Below, piece by piece: positions 7,668 to 15,774 of a stretch of DNA of 32,999 bases (the stretch's first letter is position 1; each line of letters starts with the position of its first letter). The stretch comes from Chitinivorax tropicus (GTDB lineage: Bacteria > Pseudomonadota > Gammaproteobacteria > Burkholderiales > SCOH01): positions 1-32,999 of the forward strand of contig NZ_JACHHY010000032.1 in assembly GCF_014202905.1 (NCBI RefSeq), given 5' to 3'. The notes beneath the pieces were generated by a model, which saw only the letters and a program-made list of their open reading frames with translations, was not told the origin of the DNA and ran no database searches. Position numbers and translations under genes: made by a program.

Positions 7668-8408
7668 ATGGATGCAGTGAGTTATTGGCCCCTGCTTGGG
7701 GTCGGTGTGGTCGTCGCAGGCTTTGCCCTGCGAATCAACGCGTTGTTGGTTGTCACAATTGCTGGCGTGGTGACGGGGCTGGCGGCCAGCATGCCCATCG
7801 AGGGGATTCTGACCTCGCTGGGCAATGGATTCATCAAAAGCCGCAATCTGCCCCTCATCTTATTGCTGCCGCTCCCCATCATCGGCCTGCTGGAGCGTCA
7901 TGGGCTGAAAGAGCATGCGCAGAACTGGATTGCACGGATTCAATCCGCCACCAGTGGCCGCCTGCTGACGGTGTATCTGTTCATGCGGGAAATCGCCGCC
8001 GCCGTCGGGCTGACCAGTCTGGGTGGTCACCCGCAGATGGTTCGGCCCTTGTTGGCCCCCATGGCCGAAGGCGCTGCGGAAGCCCGCTATGGCAAGCTGC
8101 CGGATGCCATCCGTTACAAGCTGCGCGCCATGTCAGCCGCCACGGACAACGTCGGGCTGTTTTTTGGCGAAGATATCTTCGTTGCCTTCGGCGCCATCGT
8201 CTTGATGCATACCTTCCTGCGTGAGAACGGTGTGGAAGTCGAGCCACTGCATATTGCGATGTGGGGCATCCCAACAGCGATTGCCGCTTTCCTGATCCAC
8301 GCCTATCGCCTGCGTCGGCTGGACCGCTGGCTGGATAAGCAATTGCAGCGACACACCCAGCAATTGGCTGAAGCGACCACCCCGCTGCCACAAGGAGCCA
8401 AAGCATGA
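7668..8408 (+). CDS. DUF969 membrane protein, putative 5-oxoproline transporter subunit
   Basis: A 246-residue integral membrane protein with about five or six hydrophobic segments (for example WPLLGVGVVVAGFAL, LLVVTIAGVVTGLAA, LPLILLLPLPIIGLL, FVAFGAIVLMHTFL and IAMWGIPTAIAAFLIHAY). It matches the DUF969 pattern: IKSRNLPLILLLPLPIIGLLERHGLKE, REIAAAVGLTSLGGHPQMVRPLLAPMAEGAAE and MSAATDNVGLFFGEDIFVA. DUF969 proteins occur beside DUF979 proteins and 5-oxoproline genes, and are named as a two-part 5-oxoproline transporter on genomic context. ATG 7668 has GGAG about 9 nt upstream. Its end overlaps the DUF979 start by 4 nt. Confidence 0.88.
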   Translation: MDAVSYWPLLGVGVVVAGFALRINALLVVTIAGVVTGLAASMPIEGILTSLGNGFIKSRNLPLILLLPLPIIGLLERHGLKEHAQNWIARIQSATSGRLLTVYLFMREIAAAVGLTSLGGHPQMVRPLLAPMAEGAAEARYGKLPDAIRYKLRAMSAATDNVGLFFGEDIFVAFGAIVLMHTFLRENGVEVEPLHIAMWGIPTAIAAFLIHAYRLRRLDRWLDKQLQRHTQQLAEATTPLPQGAKA

Positions 8409-9361
8409 TCCTCAAACCCGATTACCTGTACCTGTTGGCCGGCGTCTTGCTGCTGATCATAGCCGGCATGAGCCTGCGTGATCGCAGCAACCCCCGCCGT
8501 TTTGCCACTGCCTTGTTCTGGGCGCTATACAGCGTCGTCTTCCTGGCAGGGCAGTTGATTCCACCAGCGGTGGTCGGCGTCATGGTCATCGTCATGGCGC
8601 TGCTGGCCGGTTTGGGCGGAGTCAGATTGGGTAGCTATGACAAGCTGGCTGACAGCGTGCGCGCCGTCAAGGCCAAGACCCTGGCCAATAAGCTGTTCTT
8701 CCCGGCCCTGATCATCCCACTGGTGACCGTGCTGTGTGCGGTGGCATTCAAAGACGCCAAAATCGGCGGCACGCCTCTGTTCGACCCGAAAAACGTCACC
8801 TTGTTGAGCTTGGGCATAGGTTGCCTGGTGGCATGGCCGCTGTGCCTGAAACTGACGGGAGACGGCCCGGTGCAATCCATGCGTGAATCGCGTCGGCTGC
8901 TGGAATCCATGGGCTGGGCAGTCATGTTGCCGCAATTGCTGGCCACGCTGGGCCTGCTGTTCACTGATGCAGGGGTTGGCAAGGCGGTTGCGGATATCAC
9001 CAAGACCTATCTAGCCGTGGACAATCGCATGGTTGCCGTCGCCACCTACGCAATCTGCATGGCCTTGTTCACCATGATCATGGGTAATGCCTTTGCCGCG
9101 TTTCCAGTCATCACTGCGGGTATCGGCCTGCCGATCCTGCTCAACCAGCATCATGGCGACGCTGCAGTCATGGCGGCGATTGGTATGTTCTCCGGCTATT
9201 GCGGGACGTTGATGACCCCGATGGCGGCCAATTTCAACATCGTGCCAGCCGCACTGCTGGAGCTGCCGGACAAGCATGGCGTGATCAAAGTGCAGTGGCA
9301 GACAGCATTGCCATTGCTGCTGGTCAATATCGGCCTGATGTATGTATTGATGTTCAGATGA
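8405..9361 (+). CDS. DUF979 membrane protein, putative 5-oxoproline transporter subunit
   Basis: A 318-residue protein with roughly eight to nine transmembrane segments, partner of the DUF969 protein with which it overlaps (4-nt overlap and translational coupling). Family-like features are the opening LKPDYLYLLAGVLLLIIAGMSLRDRSNPRRF, KLFFPALIIPLVTV, FTMIMGNAFAAFPVITAGIGLP and the GMFSGYCGTLMTPMAANFNIVPAALLE block near the C terminus, which resembles the re-entrant or substrate-binding segments of secondary carriers. Uptake of 5-oxoproline is inferred from position between pxpA and pcp; no transport motif proves the substrate. Confidence 0.88.
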   Translation: MILKPDYLYLLAGVLLLIIAGMSLRDRSNPRRFATALFWALYSVVFLAGQLIPPAVVGVMVIVMALLAGLGGVRLGSYDKLADSVRAVKAKTLANKLFFPALIIPLVTVLCAVAFKDAKIGGTPLFDPKNVTLLSLGIGCLVAWPLCLKLTGDGPVQSMRESRRLLESMGWAVMLPQLLATLGLLFTDAGVGKAVADITKTYLAVDNRMVAVATYAICMALFTMIMGNAFAAFPVITAGIGLPILLNQHHGDAAVMAAIGMFSGYCGTLMTPMAANFNIVPAALLELPDKHGVIKVQWQTALPLLLVNIGLMYVLMFR

Positions 9362-9368
9362 GGCAGAC

Positions 9369-10022
9369 ATGGAAAAAGTGCTTCTGACCGGGTTTGAGCC
9401 GTTTGATGGCGAGCGTCTCAACCCATCCTGGGAGGCGGTGAGACAGCTACAGGGCCATGTGCTGAGCGATGGTAGCCAGATTTTCACGATCCAGCTCCCC
9501 TGCGTGTTTGATATTGCCCGTCAGAACATGACCGATGCGCTTGATAGCCTGCAACCCTGGATGGTCCTGGCTGTTGGCCAAGCGGGGGGCAGGGCTGAGC
9601 TCAGTTTCGAGCGGGTCGCCATCAACCTGGATGATGCACGCATTCCAGACAATGCAGGCCAACAGCCGATCGACCGCCCAGTCATCCCTAATGGCCCAGC
9701 AGCCTGGTTTACCACCCTGCCGGTCAAGTCCATCGTCTTGGCCTTGCAAGAAGCAGGCATCCCCGCTGGCATCTCACACTCGGCAGGCACCTACGTGTGC
9801 AACCACGTATTTTACGGCCTGATGCACCAGGCCAGCCGGCGCCCAAGTCTGGCCAAGGCTGGCTTTGTCCATATTCCATACCTGCCGGAGCAGGCCGCCC
9901 GCCAGCCCAAGCCCCAGCCCTCCATGCCGCTGGCGCAGATGGTCAGCGGCCTGGAGCTGGCGCTGGAGACAGCAGTGAATACCCGCGTCGATTGCAAAAT
10001 CAGCGCGGGAAGTACCCATTGA
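9369..10022 (+). CDS. pcp: Pyroglutamyl-peptidase I
   Basis: A cysteine peptidase (family C15) that removes N-terminal pyroglutamate from peptides, releasing 5-oxoproline for the enzymes encoded upstream. The 217-residue length fits the family. The catalytic residues fall at the canonical positions: Glu81 (SFERVAINLDDARIPDN), Cys144 in SAGTYVCNHVFYG, and His168 in FVHIPYLPEQ. The N terminus KVLLTGFEPFDGERLNPS is typical. GAGG lies 5 nt before ATG 9369, overlapping the DUF979 stop, so it is the last gene of the operon; a strong terminator follows at 10045. Cytoplasmic. Confidence 0.97.
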   Translation: MEKVLLTGFEPFDGERLNPSWEAVRQLQGHVLSDGSQIFTIQLPCVFDIARQNMTDALDSLQPWMVLAVGQAGGRAELSFERVAINLDDARIPDNAGQQPIDRPVIPNGPAAWFTTLPVKSIVLALQEAGIPAGISHSAGTYVCNHVFYGLMHQASRRPSLAKAGFVHIPYLPEQAARQPKPQPSMPLAQMVSGLELALETAVNTRVDCKISAGSTH

Positions 10023-10044
10023 TCAATCGCTGTTGCCAACGTTA

Positions 10045-10072
10045 CCCCTGTCAAATGGCAGGGGATTTTTTT
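10045..10072 (+). terminator. Rho-independent terminator after pcp
   Basis: Stem CCCCTGTC / GGCAGGGG (10045-10052 with 10057-10064; one G-T pair), loop AAAT, then A and seven T's (10066-10072). It closes the 5-oxoproline operon 23 nt after the pcp stop. Confidence 0.92.
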
Positions 10073-10333
10073 CGTTGCTGAAAAACAACACAGCAGCTTC
10101 TGGCAAACGTTTGCGTATCTTTTCCAAGGGTTAGCGTGTAGATCAGTGCTATTTGCACCAAAGTAATGCGTATTAGTACTTATCTCTTTGTACGAAAAAC
10201 AAATTACGGATTGACGAAAGTAGTTGGCGAGCCGCTCCAGAGTGCCTTAGCATTCGCTTAGATCAAGCGTTTTGGCTGATCTGGCAAGCCTTGATGGCAA
10301 GTGCATGAAAATGACAGAAACGGGCTCAGATCC

Positions 10334-10348
10334 ACACCAATTTGGTGT
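10334..10348. repeat. Perfect 15-bp palindrome
   Basis: Arms ACACCAA / TTGGTGT around a single T. No T-run follows. It lies in the middle of a gene-free stretch; an operator or a small-RNA hairpin are both possible. Confidence 0.4.
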
Positions 10349-10659
10349 AAGGCGCCTGATCAGACTGTCAACCCATGGAAAAGCACTGCCCAGGTTCCGC
10401 CGACAGGGTTGCATGACCAATCTGGTGAGTCTGAAACCCTGTCAACAGAGCCTGATGACCACTGAAAAATTTCAGCACGACAATTCTGGTTCGCTGTGTG
10501 TGGGCACGCTGCAAACAACATGACGCCACCCACGGATCACCAGACGATTTTTATCAGCGGGTTCAGGTTCTGCTGACACTGTGACACGGCCCATGCAACT
10601 GGCCCTCGGTAGCGACTCAACGCGAGTGGGGGATAGTGTCAACAAAACCTACCAGTTTC

Positions 10660-10680
10660 ACCAGGCAACTGTTGCCTGGT
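10660..10680. repeat. Perfect 21-bp palindrome
   Basis: Left arm ACCAGGCAAC and its exact reverse complement GTTGCCTGGT flank a single T. A further CTACCAG lies just upstream (10649-10655), giving an alternative pairing with CTGGTAG. There is no T-run. It is about 150 bp upstream of the GNAT gene. A 10-bp perfect arm is unlikely by chance in a 750-bp stretch. Confidence 0.5.
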
Positions 10681-10820
10681 AGACGGGCCACCAACCAAGC
10701 CAACACCACCTGGAGCCGAATACCAGGCCGTTGACTTGGCCCACAACGGATGGCGCCAATGACAGCCGTGCTCTGGCATAGGCCCAAGACCAACAGGTAG
10801 CCCGCGCGCAACCGACTTGA

Positions 10821-11480
10821 ATGCTGGTGATCATGATGCAGATTAATTCGTTACCACCCTACACACGTAGCACCCGCTTATTGCTACGTGCGCCGACCCG
10901 CCCTGGGGATACTCAGGCATTGCTCGACATCTACGGTGATCTGGCAACCAACCTGTTCAACCCGAGTGGCCCCATCCGGGGCCTGCAGGAAGCAGAGACC
11001 TTGATCAGCAGCTGGCGCCAGCACTGGGCAGACAATCGATTCGGCCTGTGGGCTGTCTCATTGCTCGAAGAGCCCGACTACATCATCGGCTTTGGTGGGT
11101 TACAGTTCCGTGAATTGAATTCCGTGCTGGTGCCTGAGCTACAAGGTCGGTTCCGCCCCGCTTACTGGCGTAAAGGCTACGCCACCGAGCTTGCCCTGAC
11201 GACTTTCGATGTGGCGTTCAATCAAATGTCCCTGCCTCGCGTGGTATGCATCATCAGGCCGGCGAACCAGCCATCACGCAAGATGTTGAGCCGGGTCGGC
11301 ATGCGCCTGGTTTCGAACCTGGAGGAATACGCCGGGCAGTCCCCCAGCCTGGTCTATGAGCTGGGTGCCGATGACCACCACGCCGGTGCCCTGCCAGCAA
11401 CACTGCAGATCAATTTACCGACATTGGGCAGCGAGGGACTCAGACCCATAGTGCAACCCAACCCTGGCTTGTTGAGCTGA
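10821..11480 (+). CDS. GNAT-family N-acetyltransferase (RimJ/RimL type)
   Basis: The frame gives up to 219 residues. ATGs at 10821, 10833 and 10836 are all possible, and none has a strong ribosome site. The core is GNAT: an N-terminal TRLLLRAPTRPGDTQALLDIYGD (typical 'RLxLRxxxxxD' opening), an IIGFGGLQFRE strand, the acetyl-CoA loop region RPAYWRKGYATELALTTFDVAF, and PRVVCIIRPANQPSRKMLSRVGMR. RimJ/RimL relatives acetylate ribosomal proteins, amino acids or antibiotics; the acceptor cannot be told. The C-terminal ~40 residues after the GNAT fold look like a low-complexity tail. It is a single gene with no operon partner. Confidence 0.8.
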   Translation: MLVIMMQINSLPPYTRSTRLLLRAPTRPGDTQALLDIYGDLATNLFNPSGPIRGLQEAETLISSWRQHWADNRFGLWAVSLLEEPDYIIGFGGLQFRELNSVLVPELQGRFRPAYWRKGYATELALTTFDVAFNQMSLPRVVCIIRPANQPSRKMLSRVGMRLVSNLEEYAGQSPSLVYELGADDHHAGALPATLQINLPTLGSEGLRPIVQPNPGLLS

Positions 11481-11595
11481 GCCCAGCAATCTGCAAAATA
11501 TTGCTATGCTTAGCTCAGGGCCAGATTCTGCTGGCACGGTTGCATGATCGTTGTGTTGGGCTGTAAACGGGTGGCACGCCGAGCGAGGAGCGACA

Positions 11596-12828
11596 ATGAG
11601 TAGCGACGATTTGGACTTTTTCCAGCCCAATACACAGCCAGACAGCAACAAGCACCCCCACGCTCAAATGAAGGTGTTCATTGTCGATGATGATGCCATC
11701 CTCCGCGAATTGCTGGCCGAGGCGTTGGTCGATGACTACAAAGTGTATTGTTTCGAGTGCGGCGAAGAGTGCCTCAATCAGATGCGGCAATTGCAGCCGG
11801 ACATCGTGCTGCTCGATCTGCACCTGCCCGACATCGACGGTCTTGAGCTCTGCAGACAGATTCGCCGCCACCATCAAGCTGCAGAGCTGCCCGTCATCTT
11901 CGTGTCAGGCGATGACTCGATGGATGCAAAACTCGCAGGCTATGAGGCCGGCGCTCAGGACTTTCTGCTGAAACCGGTCAGCAATGCAGAGTTGTTGCAT
12001 AAAGTCGGGGTGATGGCCACCATCGTGCACGATCAACGCGATCTGCGTGAACGGGCAGGATTCGCCCAGCAGACAGCCTTCACCGCCATGAATGGCATCA
12101 GCGACCTGGGGATCATCCTTGAATTCATGCGTGTCTCTTTTGCCTGCCGCACCGTTGAAGAGGTCGGACAGGCCATTCTGAACACCTTGTCCCAATGGGC
12201 ATTGCAAGGCGCACTGCAGATCCGCCATGGTGCGCAGGAATTGAATATGGGCTCCGAAAGCCCCAATTCTCCATTGGAAGCCTCGGTGCTCAACCACGCC
12301 CGCAGCATGGGCAGGATCTTCCAATTCAAGCGCTACATCGTCTTCAATTATGGCGATCTCACCTTGATGATCACCAACATGCCGCTGGATGACACCGACT
12401 ATTGCGGTCGCATACGCGACAACATCGCCATCCTCGCGGAAGGTGCCGAGGCAAGGCTGCTGTCCATTACCAGCGATGAAATCAGAGTCCGCCAGTCCTC
12501 AGGTATCGATAGCACATTACAGCAGTTGGAACTCAGCCTGGAGGAGATCCGACATGCCTATGCCGCTGAAAAACTGCGGCAAACCGAGCTGATCATGCAT
12601 ATGCACCGTGACTTCAGCAATATGTTGGTGTGTTTTGGGCTCACGGACGAGCAGGAAAACAATCTGATGCATCAGGTGGCGATGTATCTGCACGCCCTGC
12701 AGGACAATGAGAACCTGAGCAACTGGCTGATTCAGGAGCTACAGCAATCCTCCAGCCAATTACGGCAGCTGGCGGCAAGTGGCAACCATTTGATCCGGCC
12801 ACTCAACGAGCCCCGCAATCTGCAATGA
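11596..12828 (+). CDS. Response regulator with an unrecognised C-terminal output region
   Basis: A 410-residue protein from ATG 11596 (GAGGAG upstream). Residues 25-140 are a receiver domain: acidic cluster DDD 31-33, phospho-acceptor Asp74 in VLLDLHLPDIDG, a Ser at 104 (VSGDD), and Lys126 in FLLKPVS. The remaining ~270 residues contain no GGDEF, EAL, HD-GYP, AAA or helix-turn-helix motif that I recognise. They show a conserved-looking globular part (NGISDLGIILEFMRVSF through FNYGDLTLMITNMPLDD, roughly GAF-like in length) and a long helical C-terminal part (SITSDEIRVRQSS onward, LQQLELSLEEIRHAYAAEKLRQ) likely to form a coiled coil. The ~25 residues before the receiver are polar. The cognate kinase is not in the window. 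Confidence 0.85.
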   Translation: MSSDDLDFFQPNTQPDSNKHPHAQMKVFIVDDDAILRELLAEALVDDYKVYCFECGEECLNQMRQLQPDIVLLDLHLPDIDGLELCRQIRRHHQAAELPVIFVSGDDSMDAKLAGYEAGAQDFLLKPVSNAELLHKVGVMATIVHDQRDLRERAGFAQQTAFTAMNGISDLGIILEFMRVSFACRTVEEVGQAILNTLSQWALQGALQIRHGAQELNMGSESPNSPLEASVLNHARSMGRIFQFKRYIVFNYGDLTLMITNMPLDDTDYCGRIRDNIAILAEGAEARLLSITSDEIRVRQSSGIDSTLQQLELSLEEIRHAYAAEKLRQTELIMHMHRDFSNMLVCFGLTDEQENNLMHQVAMYLHALQDNENLSNWLIQELQQSSSQLRQLAASGNHLIRPLNEPRNLQ

Positions 12829-12910
12829 CAAGGCATCGCCACAGCAGCGGTCTCTGCAGGCTGCGCCAGCGCCCGGCATAACGGACAGCAGCCACCAGGG
12901 GCTTGATCAG

Positions 12911-14245
12911 TCAGTCGCCCTTGTCCAGCACCTGGGCATCCAGCCAGCCCTGTGCAAGCGTCACCCGGATCAACGCCCCCGCAGCCACCTCCCGCGCATC
13001 CCGCACCACGCGCCCATCGATGTCATGGACAATACTGTAGCCACGCTCCAGCACTGCTGTCGGGTTCAATTGGCGCAGCTGCACCCCGCATTGCGCCAAG
13101 CGGGCGGACAAACGCTCCAGGCGGCGGGTCAGCCCCACCTGCATCCGCCCTGCCAACACCTGCTGCCGCTGCAAACGGGCGGCCATGTCCGGCGCGGCTT
13201 GCCGATAACGGCGGGCAATCCCCTCCAGACGCCATTGCCGCGCCTCCAGCATGCGCCGCATTGCCAGACGCAGGCGTGCCTGCAGATCGCCCAAGCGCTG
13301 CACTTGCTGAGCCAAGCGCTGGCCCGGATGAACCAGCCGTCGGGCCAGATAGTCAACCTGTTGTGTGCGTTGCATCACGATCCGATCCATGTCGCGACCC
13401 AAGCGCCGCCGCAACAAGCCCAACCGATCCAACAGCTCCTGCCGACTCGGGCTCACCATCTCGGCTGCCGCAGTGGGTGTCGGGGCTCGACAATCCGCCA
13501 CAAAATCAGCAATCGTCACATCCGTTTCATGCCCCACACCAGACACCACCGGAATCGCGCACCCGGCAATGGCGCGAGCGACGGCCTCATCATTGAACGC
13601 CCACAAATCCTCGATACTGCCGCCGCCTCGGCAGACAATCAACACATCACATTCCTGTCGCCGTGATGCAGCCTCGATGGCCAAAACCAGCTGAGCGGGC
13701 GCATCGGCACCCTGCACCTGGCTGGGATACAACACCACCGGCAGGCCAGGCATGCGGCGGCGCAAGGTGGTCAACACATCACGGAGCGCAGCAGCAGCTG
13801 GTGAGGTCACAATGCCCACCTGCTTCGGAAAAGTCGGCAATGGCCGCTTGTGCGCCGTGTCAAACAACCCTTCCGCCTGCAATCTGCCCTTCAGCTTCTC
13901 AAATGCCTCGAACAAGGCCCCCAAACCAGCCTGCCGCATGAAATCGACCGCTAGCTGGAAATCTCCACGCGGCTCGTACAGCGCCGGAATGGCCCGCACC
14001 TCGACACGCATGCCCTCCACGGGGCGAAACCCCGTCAATACCGCCTTGTGGCGGAACATCACGCAACGCACCTGAGCCTGTGCGTCTTTCAGTGAAAAAT
14101 ACCAATGACCCGACGCCGCAATGGTCAAATTGGAAATCTCGCCCACCACCCAACTCAGCGGAAATTGTTGCTCCAGCACCAGCCGGACTGCTCGGTTGAG
14201 CTCACTGACCGTCAGCACAGATTGCGTTTTTTCCATGATTGCCAT
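12911..14245 (-). CDS. xseA: Exodeoxyribonuclease VII large subunit
   Basis: Catalytic subunit of exonuclease VII, which with XseB degrades single-stranded DNA from both ends to oligonucleotides. The 444-residue length fits. An N-terminal OB-fold (about 10-105, LTVSELNRAVRLVLEQQFPLSWVVGEISNL, SGHWYFSLKD, YEPRGDFQL) is followed by the catalytic domain with CRGGGSIEDLWAFNDE (205-220) and SGVGHETDVTIADFVADCRAPTPTAAAE (235-262), then a long arginine- and glutamine-rich coiled-coil. ATG 14245 is the first start; ATG 14236 (MEKTQSVLTV) is equally possible. xseB is not in the window. The last codons are close to the end of the convergent response-regulator gene (82-bp gap). Confidence 0.97.
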   Translation of the reverse strand: MAIMEKTQSVLTVSELNRAVRLVLEQQFPLSWVVGEISNLTIAASGHWYFSLKDAQAQVRCVMFRHKAVLTGFRPVEGMRVEVRAIPALYEPRGDFQLAVDFMRQAGLGALFEAFEKLKGRLQAEGLFDTAHKRPLPTFPKQVGIVTSPAAAALRDVLTTLRRRMPGLPVVLYPSQVQGADAPAQLVLAIEAASRRQECDVLIVCRGGGSIEDLWAFNDEAVARAIAGCAIPVVSGVGHETDVTIADFVADCRAPTPTAAAEMVSPSRQELLDRLGLLRRRLGRDMDRIVMQRTQQVDYLARRLVHPGQRLAQQVQRLGDLQARLRLAMRRMLEARQWRLEGIARRYRQAAPDMAARLQRQQVLAGRMQVGLTRRLERLSARLAQCGVQLRQLNPTAVLERGYSIVHDIDGRVVRDAREVAAGALIRVTLAQGWLDAQVLDKGD

Positions 14246-14660
14246 ACTGGATTAATCCACAGATTTCAAAAAAATGTCACAACAGCACTTGACACCAAGC
14301 GACAAGACTCAGGCACATCCATACTCATGTTTTCATTCAGATATTCTTAGATAGACCACCCAAGATCGCCCATCACTGGGGGAGCTGGCAGGCGCCAGAT
14401 CGGTATGCGCCGTCACACTATTCACATAATTATCCACAGGCCAGGCGCTGCCAATAGGCTTGCAATTGGCGAAGACCACGGCTAATAAATGAAAGCCAGG
14501 GTCAGAAAGCGGCGAATATTGACATCAGCATACTTGCCGAACCAGACCTGAGCGATTAAAGTTAGCACCCTTGAAGCTCGTGTTGCACGCTGGCCAGGCA
14601 AGGCCCACTCAACAGAGCATTGTCGAATCGAATTCGCCCCAAACGCAAACGGAGTAACGC
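14246..14660. other. 415-bp gap between xseA and exbB
   Basis: No credible gene. It must hold the divergent promoters of xseA and exbB. A perfect DnaA-box nonamer TTATCCACA lies at 14430-14438, and a related ATTAATCCACAG directly precedes xseA. I see no Fur-box-like sequence in front of exbB, which is unusual if these genes served iron uptake only. Confidence 0.5.
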
Positions 14661-15269
14661 GTGTTTTCCATCATTCAAGCCGCCGGCTGGCCTATCTATC
14701 CGCTGATTCTGGCATCCATCGCCGCAGTCACCATCATCATCGAACGTCTGTTGTCGTTACGTGCCGATGTGGTGGCCCCCAAGGGTCTGTTGAACAAGGT
14801 TGTGCAGGAATACCGCTCTGGTGGTGTCAGCCAGGACATGTTGAGCAAGCTGTCACAAAGCTCGCATCTGGGCCGCATCTTCGCGGCAGGTCTGCGCAAT
14901 GTCAACAGCTCACGTGAAGTCATGAAAGAGGCCATCGAAGAAGCTGGCTCCGCTGTCTCACACGATCTAGGGCGCTTCCTGACGACCCTGGGCTCCATTG
15001 CGTCGCTATCCCCGCTGCTGGGCCTGCTGGGCACGGTCGTGGGCATGATCGAGATCTTCGGCTCCCAGGCGCCTACGGGCAACAATCCAGCCCAACTGGC
15101 GCATGGTATTTCGATTGCACTGTACAACACGGCATTCGGCATCATCGTCGCAGTACCGGCAATCGGTTTTTATCGTCACCTGCGCAGCAGGATCGATTCA
15201 TTGATCGTTGACATGGAACAACAGGCCATCAAGCTGGTGGAAGTCGTTCACGGCGAGCGCAAGCTGTAA
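14661..15269 (+). CDS. exbB: ExbB/TolQ/MotA-family proton-channel protein
   Basis: A 202-residue inner-membrane protein with three hydrophobic segments: near the N terminus (WPIYPLILASIAAVTIIIERLLSL), and two longer C-proximal ones (LGSIASLSPLLGLLGTVVGMIEIF and GISIALYNTAFGIIVAVPAIGFYRHL). The LSPLLGLLGTVVGMI and TAFGIIVAVPA motifs are standard for ExbB/TolQ. With ExbD it converts the proton gradient into energy for TonB-dependent outer-membrane transport. The start is GTG 14661 with GGAG 6 nt upstream. exbD follows 17 bp later. TonB is not encoded beside them, so they could alternatively be a TolQR-like or general ExbBD pair. Confidence 0.9.
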   Translation: MFSIIQAAGWPIYPLILASIAAVTIIIERLLSLRADVVAPKGLLNKVVQEYRSGGVSQDMLSKLSQSSHLGRIFAAGLRNVNSSREVMKEAIEEAGSAVSHDLGRFLTTLGSIASLSPLLGLLGTVVGMIEIFGSQAPTGNNPAQLAHGISIALYNTAFGIIVAVPAIGFYRHLRSRIDSLIVDMEQQAIKLVEVVHGERKL

Positions 15270-15286
15270 TCGCAAGGACGCGAAAC

Positions 15287-15706
15287 ATGAATTTCCGTAA
15301 AGGACGTATCCAGGAAGAGCCTGAGATCAACTTCATTCCGTTGATCGACGTACTATTGGTGATTCTGATCTTTCTGATGGTCACCACGACCTATTCCCGT
15401 TACGCCGAGCTGCAGATCAACCTGCCTCAGGCAGAGGCCGAAAAGCCAGTCGATAAGCCACTGGAACTCAGTATCGGGGTCGATGCCAATGGCCGCTATG
15501 TGATCAACGACAAACAGGTGGCCTTCAGCAGCCCCGAGTCGTTCAGCGTTGAGATGAAAAAAGCGGCTGGCAATCAGAAAGACCCCGTCGTGATCATCAA
15601 TGCCGATGCCAAAGCAACCCACCAATCGGTGGTCAATATCATGGAAGCCGCACGGTTTGCGGGGTTTGGTCGCATCACGTTCGCGACGCAATCCACTGGG
15701 CAATGA
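15287..15706 (+). CDS. exbD: ExbD/TolR-family biopolymer transport protein
   Basis: A 139-residue protein with a short cytoplasmic N terminus, one transmembrane helix (FIPLIDVLLVILIFLMVTTTY, about 16-36) carrying the essential Asp21, and a periplasmic domain of ~95 residues. This is the expected architecture of ExbD. It is co-transcribed with exbB (17-bp gap) and followed by its own terminator at 15728. With a siderophore locus 10 kb away this pair could energise ferric-siderophore uptake, but no link is visible in the sequence. Confidence 0.92.
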   Translation: MNFRKGRIQEEPEINFIPLIDVLLVILIFLMVTTTYSRYAELQINLPQAEAEKPVDKPLELSIGVDANGRYVINDKQVAFSSPESFSVEMKKAAGNQKDPVVIINADAKATHQSVVNIMEAARFAGFGRITFATQSTGQ

Positions 15707-15727
15707 CAAACCCATAGTCCCATGTCC

Positions 15728-15754
15728 ACGCCACGGGTGACCGTGGCGTTTTCA
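15728..15754 (+). terminator. Rho-independent terminator after exbD
   Basis: Perfect 9-bp stem ACGCCACGG / CCGTGGCGT (15728-15736 with 15741-15749), loop GTGA, then a short T-run (TTTTC). It ends the exbBD transcript 21 nt after the stop. Confidence 0.85.
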
Positions 15755-15774
15755 TTTGATCGACTCAACCCAAA

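Larger units (their letters stand above)
10073..10820. other. 748-bp stretch without a convincing gene
   Basis: Short open frames here (e.g. 10272-10523 plus, 10617-10811 minus) lack ribosome sites and recognisable composition. The first 200 bp are AT-rich and could hold a promoter. Two perfect odd-centred palindromes stand out (10334-10348 and 10660-10680). I see no tRNA, riboswitch or insertion-sequence ends. It separates the 5-oxoproline operon from the GNAT gene. Confidence 0.5.

Noticed and set aside
10272-10523. An 83-residue plus-strand frame in the gap after pcp
   Set aside because: Starts at TTG without a ribosome site, no family resemblance, and a palindrome lies within it.
10617-10811. 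A 64-residue minus-strand frame with hydrophobic N terminus
   Set aside because: No ribosome site seen and it contains the 21-bp palindrome; weak case for coding.
12952-13596. A 214-residue plus-strand frame inside xseA, rich in Pro, Ala and Arg
   Set aside because: Composition is that of a shadow of a GC-rich gene; xseA on the other strand is certain.
14557-14582. TAAAG-N17-CGTG upstream of exbB, considered as a fourth ECF promoter
   Set aside because: Differs in one -35 base, spacing and the -10 from the three exact sites; such near-matches are expected by chance.
14246-14660. Possible replication origin because of a perfect DnaA box
   Set aside because: Only one strict box, no AT-rich unwinding region with repeats, and no dnaA, dnaN or gidA nearby.
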